Shown here piece by piece: positions 9,854-17,267 of a stretch of DNA of 64,000 nucleotides. Under the pieces are notes generated by a model. That model was not told the DNA's origin, made no database searches, and saw only the letters and a program-made list of their open reading frames with translations. The DNA lies in NCBI RefSeq assembly GCF_003202235.1, contig NZ_MASU01000013.1:62001-126000 (forward strand), read 5' to 3'. The stretch is from Prauserella flavalba (GTDB lineage Bacteria; Actinomycetota; Actinomycetes; Mycobacteriales; Pseudonocardiaceae). Numbering within the stretch: position 1 is the stretch's first letter; each line of letters begins with the position of its first letter. Position numbers and translations under genes: made by a program.

Positions 9854-11241
9854 CCGGTGCAGGTGGCCTTGCGGAGCGGTTTGGCCTGTGTCTCGTAGAA
9901 GCCGGCGCTGTTCGCGCCCTGGACGCGGAAGCAGTACTTGAGCACCGGGTCGATCTTCAGGCGGTACTCGGTCTGCCGCTGCACGAAGATCGTCTGGTTC
10001 TCCTGCCCCTCGGGGGCGACGATCAGCGCGTAGTCGAGCGGCTCGCTGCTGCGCCAGGACAGCTCGACGTAGTCGCCCTTGTCCACGGGGTCGTCGAGCT
10101 CGATGCGCACGGGTGGTGCGCTGGGCTCCGCGGGCGCGGTTTCCTCCGCCCGCGGCGGCGCCTCGGGGACGTCGAGCTCCTTCGGCTGGTTCAGCAGCAG
10201 GATCACCACCGCGACGGCGAGCACCGACAGCGCCCCGACCACGGCGACGATCAGGCCGGCCCGCGGTCTGCTCGCGGGCCGGTCCTGCGGGCCGTACTGC
10301 ACGAGCAGCTGACCCCTCGGTAACGGTGGGGGCGGCACGGGCGGCTGCGCGGTGGCGTGGGGCCGGGGATACGGCTGCGCGGTGGGAGGTGCCGGTATCG
10401 CGGGGCCGAAGTCGTCGAACGCGGGCTGTGCCTGCGCGGGCCCGATCATGCCGCCGATGCGGGCGGCGACGGTCGCCGCGTCGAGCGGGCGCGCGTCCGG
10501 GTTCTTCGCCAGCAGCGCCGAGACGAGCTGGGCGAGCCCTGGCGGCAGGTCACCGCGCTCCAGCGGGGGCACCTCGCTGCTGAGCGCGCGCAGCAGCCGC
10601 TCGTCCACCTGCTCGCCGGGCCGCCCCTCGTGCGGCGACGAGCCCGACAGCGCGAAGTACAACACCGCGCCGAGCCCGTACAGGTCGGTCCGCTCGTCCC
10701 TCGTGCCGTCCCGCACCGTTTCGGGAGCCAGGAAGCCGACGCCGGCGGTGACGTCGCCGGGGAACGCGCGGCGCAACGTCAGGCCGAAGTCGGCCAGCAC
10801 CGGCTCCCCCGAGGGCCGGAAGAGCACGTTGCCGGGCGTGACGCCGCCGTGCGCGAGCCCGGCCGCGTGTGCGGTGGCGAGCGCGTTCGCCAGCGCGCCG
10901 CCGAGGGCGAGCGCGTCGGGGATGGTGAGTGGTCCGAACGACGCGACGAGCTCAGGCAGCGACTGGGCGCACAGCTCCATCCGCAGTGCGGCGCGGCCGT
11001 CGGGCAGCTCCTCGACGCCGTCGGCGACCAGCACGCTCGCCCTGCCGCGCAGCTCCCGCAGCTTGCGCAGCTCGGTCTCCAACTCGCCACGGGTGCGCCG
11101 GTCGATGGGCCCGGGGTAGGCCTTCAACGCGAACGCGACACTGCCCTCCGGGTCGACCCCGGCCAGCACCGTGGCGACCGGACCCTCGCCGAGGGGAACC
11201 AGGTCGTCGTATCCGGAAAGTGTCGTCATCGCGGTAGTCAT
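9850..11241 (-). CDS. Membrane-anchored protein pseudokinase with extracellular FN3-like domain
   Basis: 463 aa. A Ser/Thr-kinase-like domain (about 8-275) has the VAIK lysine K40 and DFG motif D151, but the catalytic loop HRDxKxxN reads HGGVTPGN (131-138), so the catalytic Asp and the Lys are missing. A Pro-rich linker leads to a membrane helix (about 328-350) and an ectodomain of about 110 aa. The ectodomain looks FN3-like (YVELSWRSSEPLDYALIV, then CFRVQGANSAGF) and has two cysteines that could pair. The start at 11241 (MTTAMTTL) is uncertain; 11229 is an alternative, and neither has a strong ribosome site. The gene is tail to tail with the transglutaminase-like gene and divergent from eccD. 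Weak activity cannot be excluded, but phosphotransfer is unlikely; a signal-sensing scaffold is inferred. Confidence 0.82.
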   Translation of the reverse strand: MTTAMTTLSGYDDLVPLGEGPVATVLAGVDPEGSVAFALKAYPGPIDRRTRGELETELRKLRELRGRASVLVADGVEELPDGRAALRMELCAQSLPELVASFGPLTIPDALALGGALANALATAHAAGLAHGGVTPGNVLFRPSGEPVLADFGLTLRRAFPGDVTAGVGFLAPETVRDGTRDERTDLYGLGAVLYFALSGSSPHEGRPGEQVDERLLRALSSEVPPLERGDLPPGLAQLVSALLAKNPDARPLDAATVAARIGGMIGPAQAQPAFDDFGPAIPAPPTAQPYPRPHATAQPPVPPPPLPRGQLLVQYGPQDRPASRPRAGLIVAVVGALSVLAVAVVILLLNQPKELDVPEAPPRAEETAPAEPSAPPVRIELDDPVDKGDYVELSWRSSEPLDYALIVAPEGQENQTIFVQRQTEYRLKIDPVLKYCFRVQGANSAGFYETQAKPLRKATCTG

Positions 11242-11386
11242 TCTGGCGCCATCCCGTCGTGTCCGGTAGCTGCCGGTCCCGTTCCCCTGTCTCGGTCGCG
11301 CGCCCATCGTAGGTAGCGACAGATCGAGGACGGGGCACGACGGCCGCATGCTGCCGTCCGCAGGGCAGGGCCGAAGGGACACGCGG

Positions 11387-12769
11387 ATGACGACGACGAA
11401 CCTCGTGCGGGTGACCATCGACGCACCGGCTCGCCGCATCGACCTGGCGTTGCCGGAGCGCTCGCCGGTCGCCGAGATCCTGCCGGGGTTGCTGCGGCGC
11501 GCTGGCGAGAGCCTGCCCGACGACGGCGTCACCGAGGGCGGCTGGCTGCTGCGCCGCGGCGACGGCACGGCGCTGGAGCTGGGGCGTTCGCTCGGCACGT
11601 ATGGCATCAGGGACGGCGAGGTGCTGCACCTGGTGTCCCGCCGCCTGCACTGGCCCGAGCTGGAGTACGACGACCTCGCCGACACCATCGCGAAGGGCGC
11701 TGGGCGTACCGGCCGCCCGTGGGGTCCCGCGCACACGCGGGCCGCGGGGCTGCTGACCGGTGCGTTCGCCGCCCTGCTCGCGCTGCTTGCGGTGGTGCGG
11801 GCCGGGCCGCCGTGGTCGACGCCGGCGTGGGCCGCGCTGGGGTTCTGCGCCTTGCTGCTCGCGGCGGGCACGGTGCTGGCTCGTGCGCTGGGCGACGCGG
11901 GCGCGGGGGCGGTCGTCGCCGCGCTGGCGCTGCCGTTCGGTTTCTCCGGCGGTGCGCTGCTGCTCGCGGGCGGGCCGCCGCCCGCCGGGTTCGGCGCACC
12001 GCACGTGCTCGCGGGCTCCTCGGCGCTGCTCGTGGCCTCGGCCCTCGGCTACCTCGGGGTCGTGGAGCGGGCCGAGGTGTTCATCGGCGGGGTCACCGCG
12101 GGCCTGCTGGGGGCGCTCGCGTCGTGGCTCGCGACGCTGGACTCGCTCGACGGCGTGGACGGAGCCGCGGTGGCGGCGGTGGTGGTGCTGCTGTTCTCAC
12201 CGCTGCTCGGCCCGCTGACGATCCGGCTCGGCCGGGTGCCGATGCCCGTGCTGCCGCGCAGCACCGCCGACCTCGTGCGGGATGACCCGCAGCCGCCGCG
12301 GCACGCGGTCTACGCCGCCGTGCTGCGCGCGGACCAACTGCTCACCGGCATGATCGGGGGCGCCACGACCGTCGCCGTGCTGTGCCTGTTCCTCGTGGCG
12401 AGCGAGGCGAGCACGTCGGTGATCGTGCTGCTGTCCGTGCTGGCTGTGGGCTTCTGCCTGCGGGCCCGGATCTACCCGGCGCTGCGGCAGCGGGCCCCGC
12501 TACTGCTCACCGGGGTGGCGAGCGCGGGCGCGCTCGCGGTGGGGCCCGTGATGGCGGACGCGGGCGGGCTGCTCGCGATCACCGCGCCCGTGCTGCTCGC
12601 CGTGGGCGCACTGGCCGTGGCGGCCGGGCTCGGCCACAGCAGGAGGCCGCCCAGCCCGTTCTTCGGCAGGGCGGCCGAGCTGCTGGAGGTGGCGATCGTG
12701 CTGGCGTGCGTGCCGGTGCTGTGCGCCCTGCTCGGCCTCTACGGGCTCGTGCGCGGACTCGGGGGCTGA
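11387..12769 (+). CDS. eccD: Type VII secretion integral membrane protein EccD
   Basis: 460 aa. The N-terminal ubiquitin-like YukD domain (about 3-90: VRVTIDAPARRIDLALPE to GEVLHLVSR) is followed by about eleven hydrophobic helices from residue 120 to the C-terminus. This is the channel subunit of the ESX/type VII secretion membrane complex. The ATG at 11387 is preferred over the one at 11348 because a GAAGGGA ribosome site sits at proper distance and the ubiquitin fold begins at once. eccB starts four bases after its stop. eccC lies 11.5 kb away across the effector block, and no eccE was found in the window. Confidence 0.93.
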   Translation: MTTTNLVRVTIDAPARRIDLALPERSPVAEILPGLLRRAGESLPDDGVTEGGWLLRRGDGTALELGRSLGTYGIRDGEVLHLVSRRLHWPELEYDDLADTIAKGAGRTGRPWGPAHTRAAGLLTGAFAALLALLAVVRAGPPWSTPAWAALGFCALLLAAGTVLARALGDAGAGAVVAALALPFGFSGGALLLAGGPPPAGFGAPHVLAGSSALLVASALGYLGVVERAEVFIGGVTAGLLGALASWLATLDSLDGVDGAAVAAVVVLLFSPLLGPLTIRLGRVPMPVLPRSTADLVRDDPQPPRHAVYAAVLRADQLLTGMIGGATTVAVLCLFLVASEASTSVIVLLSVLAVGFCLRARIYPALRQRAPLLLTGVASAGALAVGPVMADAGGLLAITAPVLLAVGALAVAAGLGHSRRPPSPFFGRAAELLEVAIVLACVPVLCALLGLYGLVRGLGG

Positions 12770-12773
12770 CACC

Positions 12774-14177
12774 GTGGCGTCCAAACGCGACCTGCTGCAG
12801 GCGCACCAGTTCCTCGCCCAGCGGGCGATCTCGGCGCTCGTGACGAGGGAGCCCGACCCGGAGCAGCCGCCGTTTCGCCGTCCCGGCGGCGCCGCGATCG
12901 GCAGCATCGTGGTGGCCGTGCTGGTGCTGGCCGGGTTCTGGGTGTACGGGCTGATCAACCCCGGCGGCAACACGTCGTGGCGGGACCGGCCCTCGGTGAT
13001 CGTCGCGAAGGAGACCGGCACGCAGTACGTCTACCTGGACGGCGTGCTGCACCCGGTGGAGAACTACACCTCCGCGCTGCTCGCGCTCGGCGAGCACGCC
13101 CAGACCGTGTCGGTGTCGAGCGACTCGCTGGCGGGTGTCCCCCGCGGACCCCGGATCGGCATCGACGACGCGCCCGACACGCTCGTGGCCGAGGACAAGC
13201 TGCTCACCGGTGGCTGGAGCCTGTGTTCCCGGCCCGTGCCCGATGCGGCCGGATCCACTGTGGACGAATCGGTGCTGCTGGTGGGCACGGGTGCACAGGG
13301 TGGCACGCCGCTCGCCGGTTCCGCGCTGCTCGTCGAGGTGCCTGCCAGCGGTGACCAGTACCTGATCGCGGACGGCTACCGGCACCTGATCCGGCAGTCG
13401 GACACGGTCGCCGTCGGTCTCGCGCTGCAGTCGGAACCCAAGGCCAGGACCGGAATGCCGCTGGTGGACGTGCTGCCGTCGGGGGAGCCGATCGCGCCAA
13501 TCCGGCTCGGCGGCATGGGCGCGCCGTCGTCCGCGGTGCCGGGGCGCGGCGACATCCGTGTGGGTCAGCTGCTCGTCATGGAGACCTCCGGTGGCAGCGA
13601 ACACTACCTCGCCGAGGCCGATCGGCTCCGGCCCATTTCCCCGCTGCAGTACGACATCCAGCGCGCCGACCCGGAGAGCAGGCGGGCGTACGGTGGCGGG
13701 CAGCCGACCGGGATCGCGCTCGGCCCCGCCGAGGTCGCCGAGTCCCGCGTGGCGCCCGCCGAGGAGCCCGGCCCCGGAGCGGCACCCGGCGAGCGGCCCC
13801 GGTTCGCCGAAGGAGGCACGATCTGCGCGACGTACGAACCGGGCGCCGTCACCCCCGCGGTGCACGTGGACCCCCGCATCCCCGACCTGCCGACCGTGGC
13901 CACGCCCCTGCGCTCGGAGGCCGGGATGCCGCTCGCGGACCGCGTGCACGTCGAGCCGGGCCGGGCCGCGCTGGTGGAGGTGATGCCGAGCGCGGAGGCG
14001 TACGCGGGCACGCTCGTGCTGGTGACCGACCAGGGCAGGGCTTACCCGCTCGCGGGCGCCGCGGTGCTGGACGTGCTGGGCTACGGCGGCGCCCAACCCG
14101 TGCGGCTGCCGGCGGGGATCGTCAGCCGGGTGCCGATGGGCAGTGGCCTGGACCCCGCCACGGCGCTCGGCGGCTGA
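12774..14177 (+). CDS. eccB: Type VII secretion protein EccB
   Basis: 467 aa. A short cytoplasmic N-terminus with the EccB signature SKRDLLQAHQFLAQRAISAL, one membrane helix (about 42-62), then a large periplasmic domain of repeated beta segments with one cysteine in the first half (SLCSRPV) and one in the second (TICATYEPG), which in the family form a disulfide. EccB is a core component of the ESX membrane complex and is thought to span the periplasm. The GTG start follows eccD by four bases. The gene is 3' bordered by a stretch of gene remnants rather than directly by mycP. Confidence 0.93.
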   Translation: MASKRDLLQAHQFLAQRAISALVTREPDPEQPPFRRPGGAAIGSIVVAVLVLAGFWVYGLINPGGNTSWRDRPSVIVAKETGTQYVYLDGVLHPVENYTSALLALGEHAQTVSVSSDSLAGVPRGPRIGIDDAPDTLVAEDKLLTGGWSLCSRPVPDAAGSTVDESVLLVGTGAQGGTPLAGSALLVEVPASGDQYLIADGYRHLIRQSDTVAVGLALQSEPKARTGMPLVDVLPSGEPIAPIRLGGMGAPSSAVPGRGDIRVGQLLVMETSGGSEHYLAEADRLRPISPLQYDIQRADPESRRAYGGGQPTGIALGPAEVAESRVAPAEEPGPGAAPGERPRFAEGGTICATYEPGAVTPAVHVDPRIPDLPTVATPLRSEAGMPLADRVHVEPGRAALVEVMPSAEAYAGTLVLVTDQGRAYPLAGAAVLDVLGYGGAQPVRLPAGIVSRVPMGSGLDPATALGG

Positions 14178-14405
14178 CCGAAGCCTGGCACCGCGCGCGG
14201 TTGGCGGCCATCGGCTCGTCGACCTTGGCCCGGCTCGGCGGATCGGCCATGTGCGTGAGGACACCACGGAGACGCGGCCGACCGTGCCCGCCAGCGTGCT
14301 GGAGCCGGTGCTGCCGCAGCGGGCCCGCTTCGACCTGGCCTACGTCGATCTCGAGGCCAGCCCGGACGAGGACGTGCTGCTCGATCTGCGCAGGGGCCGA
14401 CGCGT
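14178..14405 (+). other. Unassigned coding-like remnant after eccB
   Basis: This 228-bp stretch has no intact gene that I can name. From the GTG at 14251 one frame shows strong third-position GC bias and a protein-like sequence of about 50 residues (for example RARFDLAYVDLEASPDED) without a ribosome site. It runs into the antisense of the YqeY remnant instead of stopping. It may be the tail of a deleted gene or a scar of rearrangement. No homologue was recognised. Confidence 0.3.
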
Positions 14406-14651
14406 TCAGTCGCCGAGGTGCCGGTTGAGGACGTCGGCCTCGGCGCGGAGCCGGTGGGCGTGGTCGTCGCGGCCGAGTCGCTCGTACTCCGCGGCGGCCG
14501 TCAGGCGCTCGCTCACATCCCGCTCCAGTGCCGCGCGCACGTCGGCGTCGGTCAGCTCGCGGCGCTGCGCCTCGGCGGCGCCCAGTCCGGCGGCCGCCCC
14601 GGCGACGTGCTCGCCGCCGGTGAGCGGTCGGCACGCAAAGCCTGCACGCAT
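14406..14651 (-). pseudogene. Truncated GatB/YqeY-domain protein
   Basis: The last 50 residues (ELTDADVRAALERDVSERL, then AAAEYERLGRDDHAHRLRAE, ending VLNRHLGD) match the C-terminal half of the small actinobacterial GatB/YqeY-like proteins, which are usually about 110-150 aa. Only 81 residues are available from the ATG at 14651. The expected N-terminal helices (R.DL..AM.ARD..AL..ALAAI type) are not found upstream in any frame, where the mycP 3' end lies instead. No ribosome site is evident. It is probably an N-terminally deleted remnant, although translation of a short protein cannot be excluded. Confidence 0.55.
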
Positions 14652-14700
14652 GGGCGGGAGCCTGGGCCGGACAGCTGACGTGCGGCAAACGGACTTCCCG

Positions 14701-15984
14701 TCAGCTCTCGGCCGGTGGGGGCGGCACGAGGAACATCTCGTCGGGCAGGTCGTCGCGGACGGGCTCGGCGGGCGGCAGCACCGCCCGGCGGGGCCGCCAG
14801 CGCGTGCGGCGACCGCGGACCAGCACGATCGCGGCCAGCGCGCCCAGTACCGCCGTGGCCACGGTGAGAATCGCGACCAGCCGTGCGTCGGCGGTGCTGC
14901 CCTCCCACCAGGCCGCCAGCCGCATCTCACCGGGGTCCGGCACGGGTCGTCGCACCGGCGGCAGCGCGGCGGGCTCCTCAGTGGACAGTCCGTCGGTCAG
15001 CGCGCGGTACGGGTTGACCATCCCGGCCCCGTAGGCGGCGCTGCCCCGGCCGCCCGGTGCCGGGGTCGCGGTGGCGAGTATGCGCCGGGTGACCTCCTCG
15101 GCGGACAGCTCCGGCCATTTCGAGCGCACCAGCGCGGCGGTCGCCGACACGAACGGCGCCGCGAAGCTCGTGCCGTCGCGGTAGCCGTGCCCGCCCGCGC
15201 GCATCGTGGAGAGGACCCCGCCGCCCGGCGCCACCAGGTCCACCTGCGGTCCGATCTGCGAGCTGGGCAGGCGGTTGCCCGCCATGTCCACGGCGCCGAC
15301 GCCGAGCACCCCGTCGTAGCCCGCCGGGTAGGCGGGGCCGCCGGGCACCGGGCCCTCCTGTGCGTTGCCCGCGGCGGCCACCACGACCACGTCCCTGTTC
15401 ACGGCGTGCCGGATCGCGTCGCGCACGTAGTGGTTGTCGAGCCCACCCGCGACGGACAGGTTGATCACGTCGGCGCCGTGGTCGGCCGCATACCAGATGC
15501 CCCTGGCGAGCACCTCGGGGTCGATGGCCTGCGCGGCGCCGTCGGTGGTGTCGGTCTCGCTGACGCGCACCGGCAGGATCGTGGCGTCCGGCGCGAGCCC
15601 GGCGAAGCCGACGCCGGGAGTGGGTGCGGCGGCGATGATCCCGGCGACGCCCGTGCCGTGGGACACGCAGTCGAAGCTGCCCGGCAGGTCGCCGACGAGG
15701 AAGAAGTCCTGGCCACGCTGGACCTTCCCCGGCTGCCGCAGCTGCGGATGGTCGGAGTCCACCCCGGAGTCGATCACCGCCACCACCACTCCTGCGCCCG
15801 TGCCGTGCCGCCGCACCGCCTGCGCGTCGAGCGTCCGCTGCGCCCACGGCAGCTCGGTGACCACCGGGCTCGCGGGCTCGGTGCGGCCACACGCGCCGGG
15901 CGGTGGCGCGGCCGTGGCCACGCCGGGGTTCACGACGACGACGGCCGCCGTGAGCGTGACGGCCGCCAGGATCCTGGCTTTCAT
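14701..15984 (-). CDS. mycP: Type VII secretion-associated serine protease mycosin (MycP)
   Basis: Membrane-anchored subtilisin-family protease of the ESX system, 427 aa. Signal peptide (1-26), N-terminal extension with a Cys, catalytic D72 (VIDSGVD), H109 (SHGTGVAG), oxyanion Asn in VVAAAGNA, and S273 (GTSFAAP). A Pro-rich linker leads to a C-terminal membrane helix (about 368-390) and a short cytoplasmic tail. Mycosins are required for ESX complex stability and cleave some substrates. All catalytic residues are intact. It is the last gene of the leftward effector operon, 4 bp after the small ESX-associated gene. Confidence 0.95.
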   Translation of the reverse strand: MKARILAAVTLTAAVVVVNPGVATAAPPPGACGRTEPASPVVTELPWAQRTLDAQAVRRHGTGAGVVVAVIDSGVDSDHPQLRQPGKVQRGQDFFLVGDLPGSFDCVSHGTGVAGIIAAAPTPGVGFAGLAPDATILPVRVSETDTTDGAAQAIDPEVLARGIWYAADHGADVINLSVAGGLDNHYVRDAIRHAVNRDVVVVAAAGNAQEGPVPGGPAYPAGYDGVLGVGAVDMAGNRLPSSQIGPQVDLVAPGGGVLSTMRAGGHGYRDGTSFAAPFVSATAALVRSKWPELSAEEVTRRILATATPAPGGRGSAAYGAGMVNPYRALTDGLSTEEPAALPPVRRPVPDPGEMRLAAWWEGSTADARLVAILTVATAVLGALAAIVLVRGRRTRWRPRRAVLPPAEPVRDDLPDEMFLVPPPPAES

Positions 15985-15988
15985 GGTG

Positions 15989-16327
15989 CTACGCGGGCGT
16001 TTCCCGGTGATCGGTGCCGGTCAGCCGGTTCACCGAGGTGGTGCCCTGGCTCTCGGCCGCGAGGTAGTCGTGCACGCACCCCATCGCGTCGTCGCACAGC
16101 CCGCCGTACGCGCCGGGGATGGCGTCGGCCCTGGCCGTCAGCTGCTCCGCGAGTGGCAGGTACCTCTCCAGGAACGCCTGCGCCAGCGAGTCACCGCCGA
16201 TCCCGGCCTGCCCCGCCTGGATGGCCCGCTTGTGGTTCTCCCACGCGCTGCCGAAGTCCTCGCCCGCGGCGCGTAGCCGGTTGATGCCCCTCGTCACGGC
16301 GTCGGGATCCATGTCGTAGTCGGCCAT
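15989..16327 (-). CDS. Small ESX-locus helical protein (WXG100-superfamily-like)
   Basis: 112 aa and predicted all-helical (MADYDMDPDAVTRGINRL, then GSAWENHKRAIQAG, then a long helix and a DYLAAESQG tail). The length, the SAW turn between two helical halves and the position in the operon suggest a WXG100-superfamily component or secretion-associated factor. The ATG at 16327 is 9 nt after an AAGGGAGAG ribosome site; a GTG three bases upstream is an alternative. The start overlaps the stop of the YbaB-like gene. It could pair with that protein or with one of the effectors. No exact family assignment. Confidence 0.7.
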   Translation of the reverse strand: MADYDMDPDAVTRGINRLRAAGEDFGSAWENHKRAIQAGQAGIGGDSLAQAFLERYLPLAEQLTARADAIPGAYGGLCDDAMGCVHDYLAAESQGTTSVNRLTGTDHRETPA

Positions 16328-16707
16328 CACAACTCTCCCTTGATCTTCCTGTCGAGCTGGTGCAAGAAGGGTCCGGTGTGGACGTCGGTCTCCTCGAACT
16401 TCGCGTTCGGCGGCAGGAACTGCCGGGTGATGTCGAAAAGCTGCTCCTGCGACCGCGTCACCGCGTCCCTGATCGTGTCCACGATGGAGGCGGCGAGCGC
16501 CTTGGAATCGGTGGTGCGGTAGATTCTCGGGTCGAGATACAGCTCGCTCAGCTCGCCGCGCCCCACCACCGTGGCGCTGACGAGACCGTCGGGCGAGTCG
16601 GCGGTCGCCTCGATGTCCGCGATGCGCTGCCTGATCTCGAGCAGGTCGTCGCGCAGCCGTTCGTAGTCCGCCTTGCGCGCGGCCGGGTCGATCATCGGCC
16701 GAACCAT
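16327..16707 (-). CDS. YbaB/EbfC-like protein of the ESX locus
   Basis: 126 aa. A coiled N-terminal helix (YERLRDDLLEIRQRIADIEA) is followed by a short antiparallel sheet (LVSATVVGRGELSELYLDPR) and a C-terminal helix, the layout of the YbaB/EbfC nucleoid-associated family. Paralogues of this type recur in actinobacterial type VII loci, where a chaperone or assembly role seems more likely than DNA binding. The start has an AGGAGG site 4 nt upstream. It lies between the 174-aa protein and the small helical protein in the leftward operon. Confidence 0.8.
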   Translation of the reverse strand: MVRPMIDPAARKADYERLRDDLLEIRQRIADIEATADSPDGLVSATVVGRGELSELYLDPRIYRTTDSKALAASIVDTIRDAVTRSQEQLFDITRQFLPPNAKFEETDVHTGPFLHQLDRKIKGEL

Positions 16708-16731
16708 GTGGCCTCCTTCTTCCGCTGTGAC

Positions 16732-17256
16732 TCAGGTGTTCTCGCCGGGCGCCGCTGCCCGGGTGTGCCTGGGGGCCGGGCGCTCGACCGGACCGGGCCG
16801 CTCCTCGTCACCGGTCGCGAGCCGGATCGTGCCGAGGAATCGCTGGAAGTCGCCCACGAGTGCCTCGACGTGGTCCTTCGGCGTGGTCAGCACGATCCGC
16901 AGCACCGCGCGTGTGTTGCCGTCGCCGATGTCGACCATCGCGAGGAATGCCTGGCAGCGCACGGTTTCCGGGCCGACGAGCAGGATCTGGGCGAGCCCCG
17001 GCGAGTCCGGCGTGCCGACCTCGGTCCGGTTCAGCACCTCGACGCTCGCGCCGGACCGGCGCAGCTCGGCGACGGCCTCGTCGGCGAGCTCGGGCAACCC
17101 GGTCTCGTCCGCACGGAGCTCACCCGCGGCCGTGATGGTCGCGGCCGACTCGGGGTGCACCGCGGAGACCACGCCGTCGGGCACCTCGGCCTCCCTCGCA
17201 GACGGGGCCCGCCAGCCGTCCGGTATCCGGAACTCGAGGGGAAAGGGCATGGTCAT
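16732..17256 (-). CDS. Conserved ESX-locus protein with LpqN/DUF1795-like fold
   Basis: 174 aa, soluble, without a signal peptide. It begins MTMPFPLEFRIPDGWRAP and alternates beta strands and helices (ITAAGELRADETGLPELADE, then AILRIVLTTPKDH-like). The pattern resembles the LpqN/Mog1/DUF1795 fold seen in ESX-associated cytosolic chaperones, but this is a structural guess. The ATG at 17256 follows ACGGAG. The C-terminal 20 residues are Pro/Arg-rich and probably disordered. It lies 11 bp downstream of the 540-aa effector gene, so a chaperone or immunity function for that effector is a reasonable hypothesis. Confidence 0.6.
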   Translation of the reverse strand: MTMPFPLEFRIPDGWRAPSAREAEVPDGVVSAVHPESAATITAAGELRADETGLPELADEAVAELRRSGASVEVLNRTEVGTPDSPGLAQILLVGPETVRCQAFLAMVDIGDGNTRAVLRIVLTTPKDHVEALVGDFQRFLGTIRLATGDEERPGPVERPAPRHTRAAAPGENT

Positions 17257-17267
17257 GGTGGTCTCCG

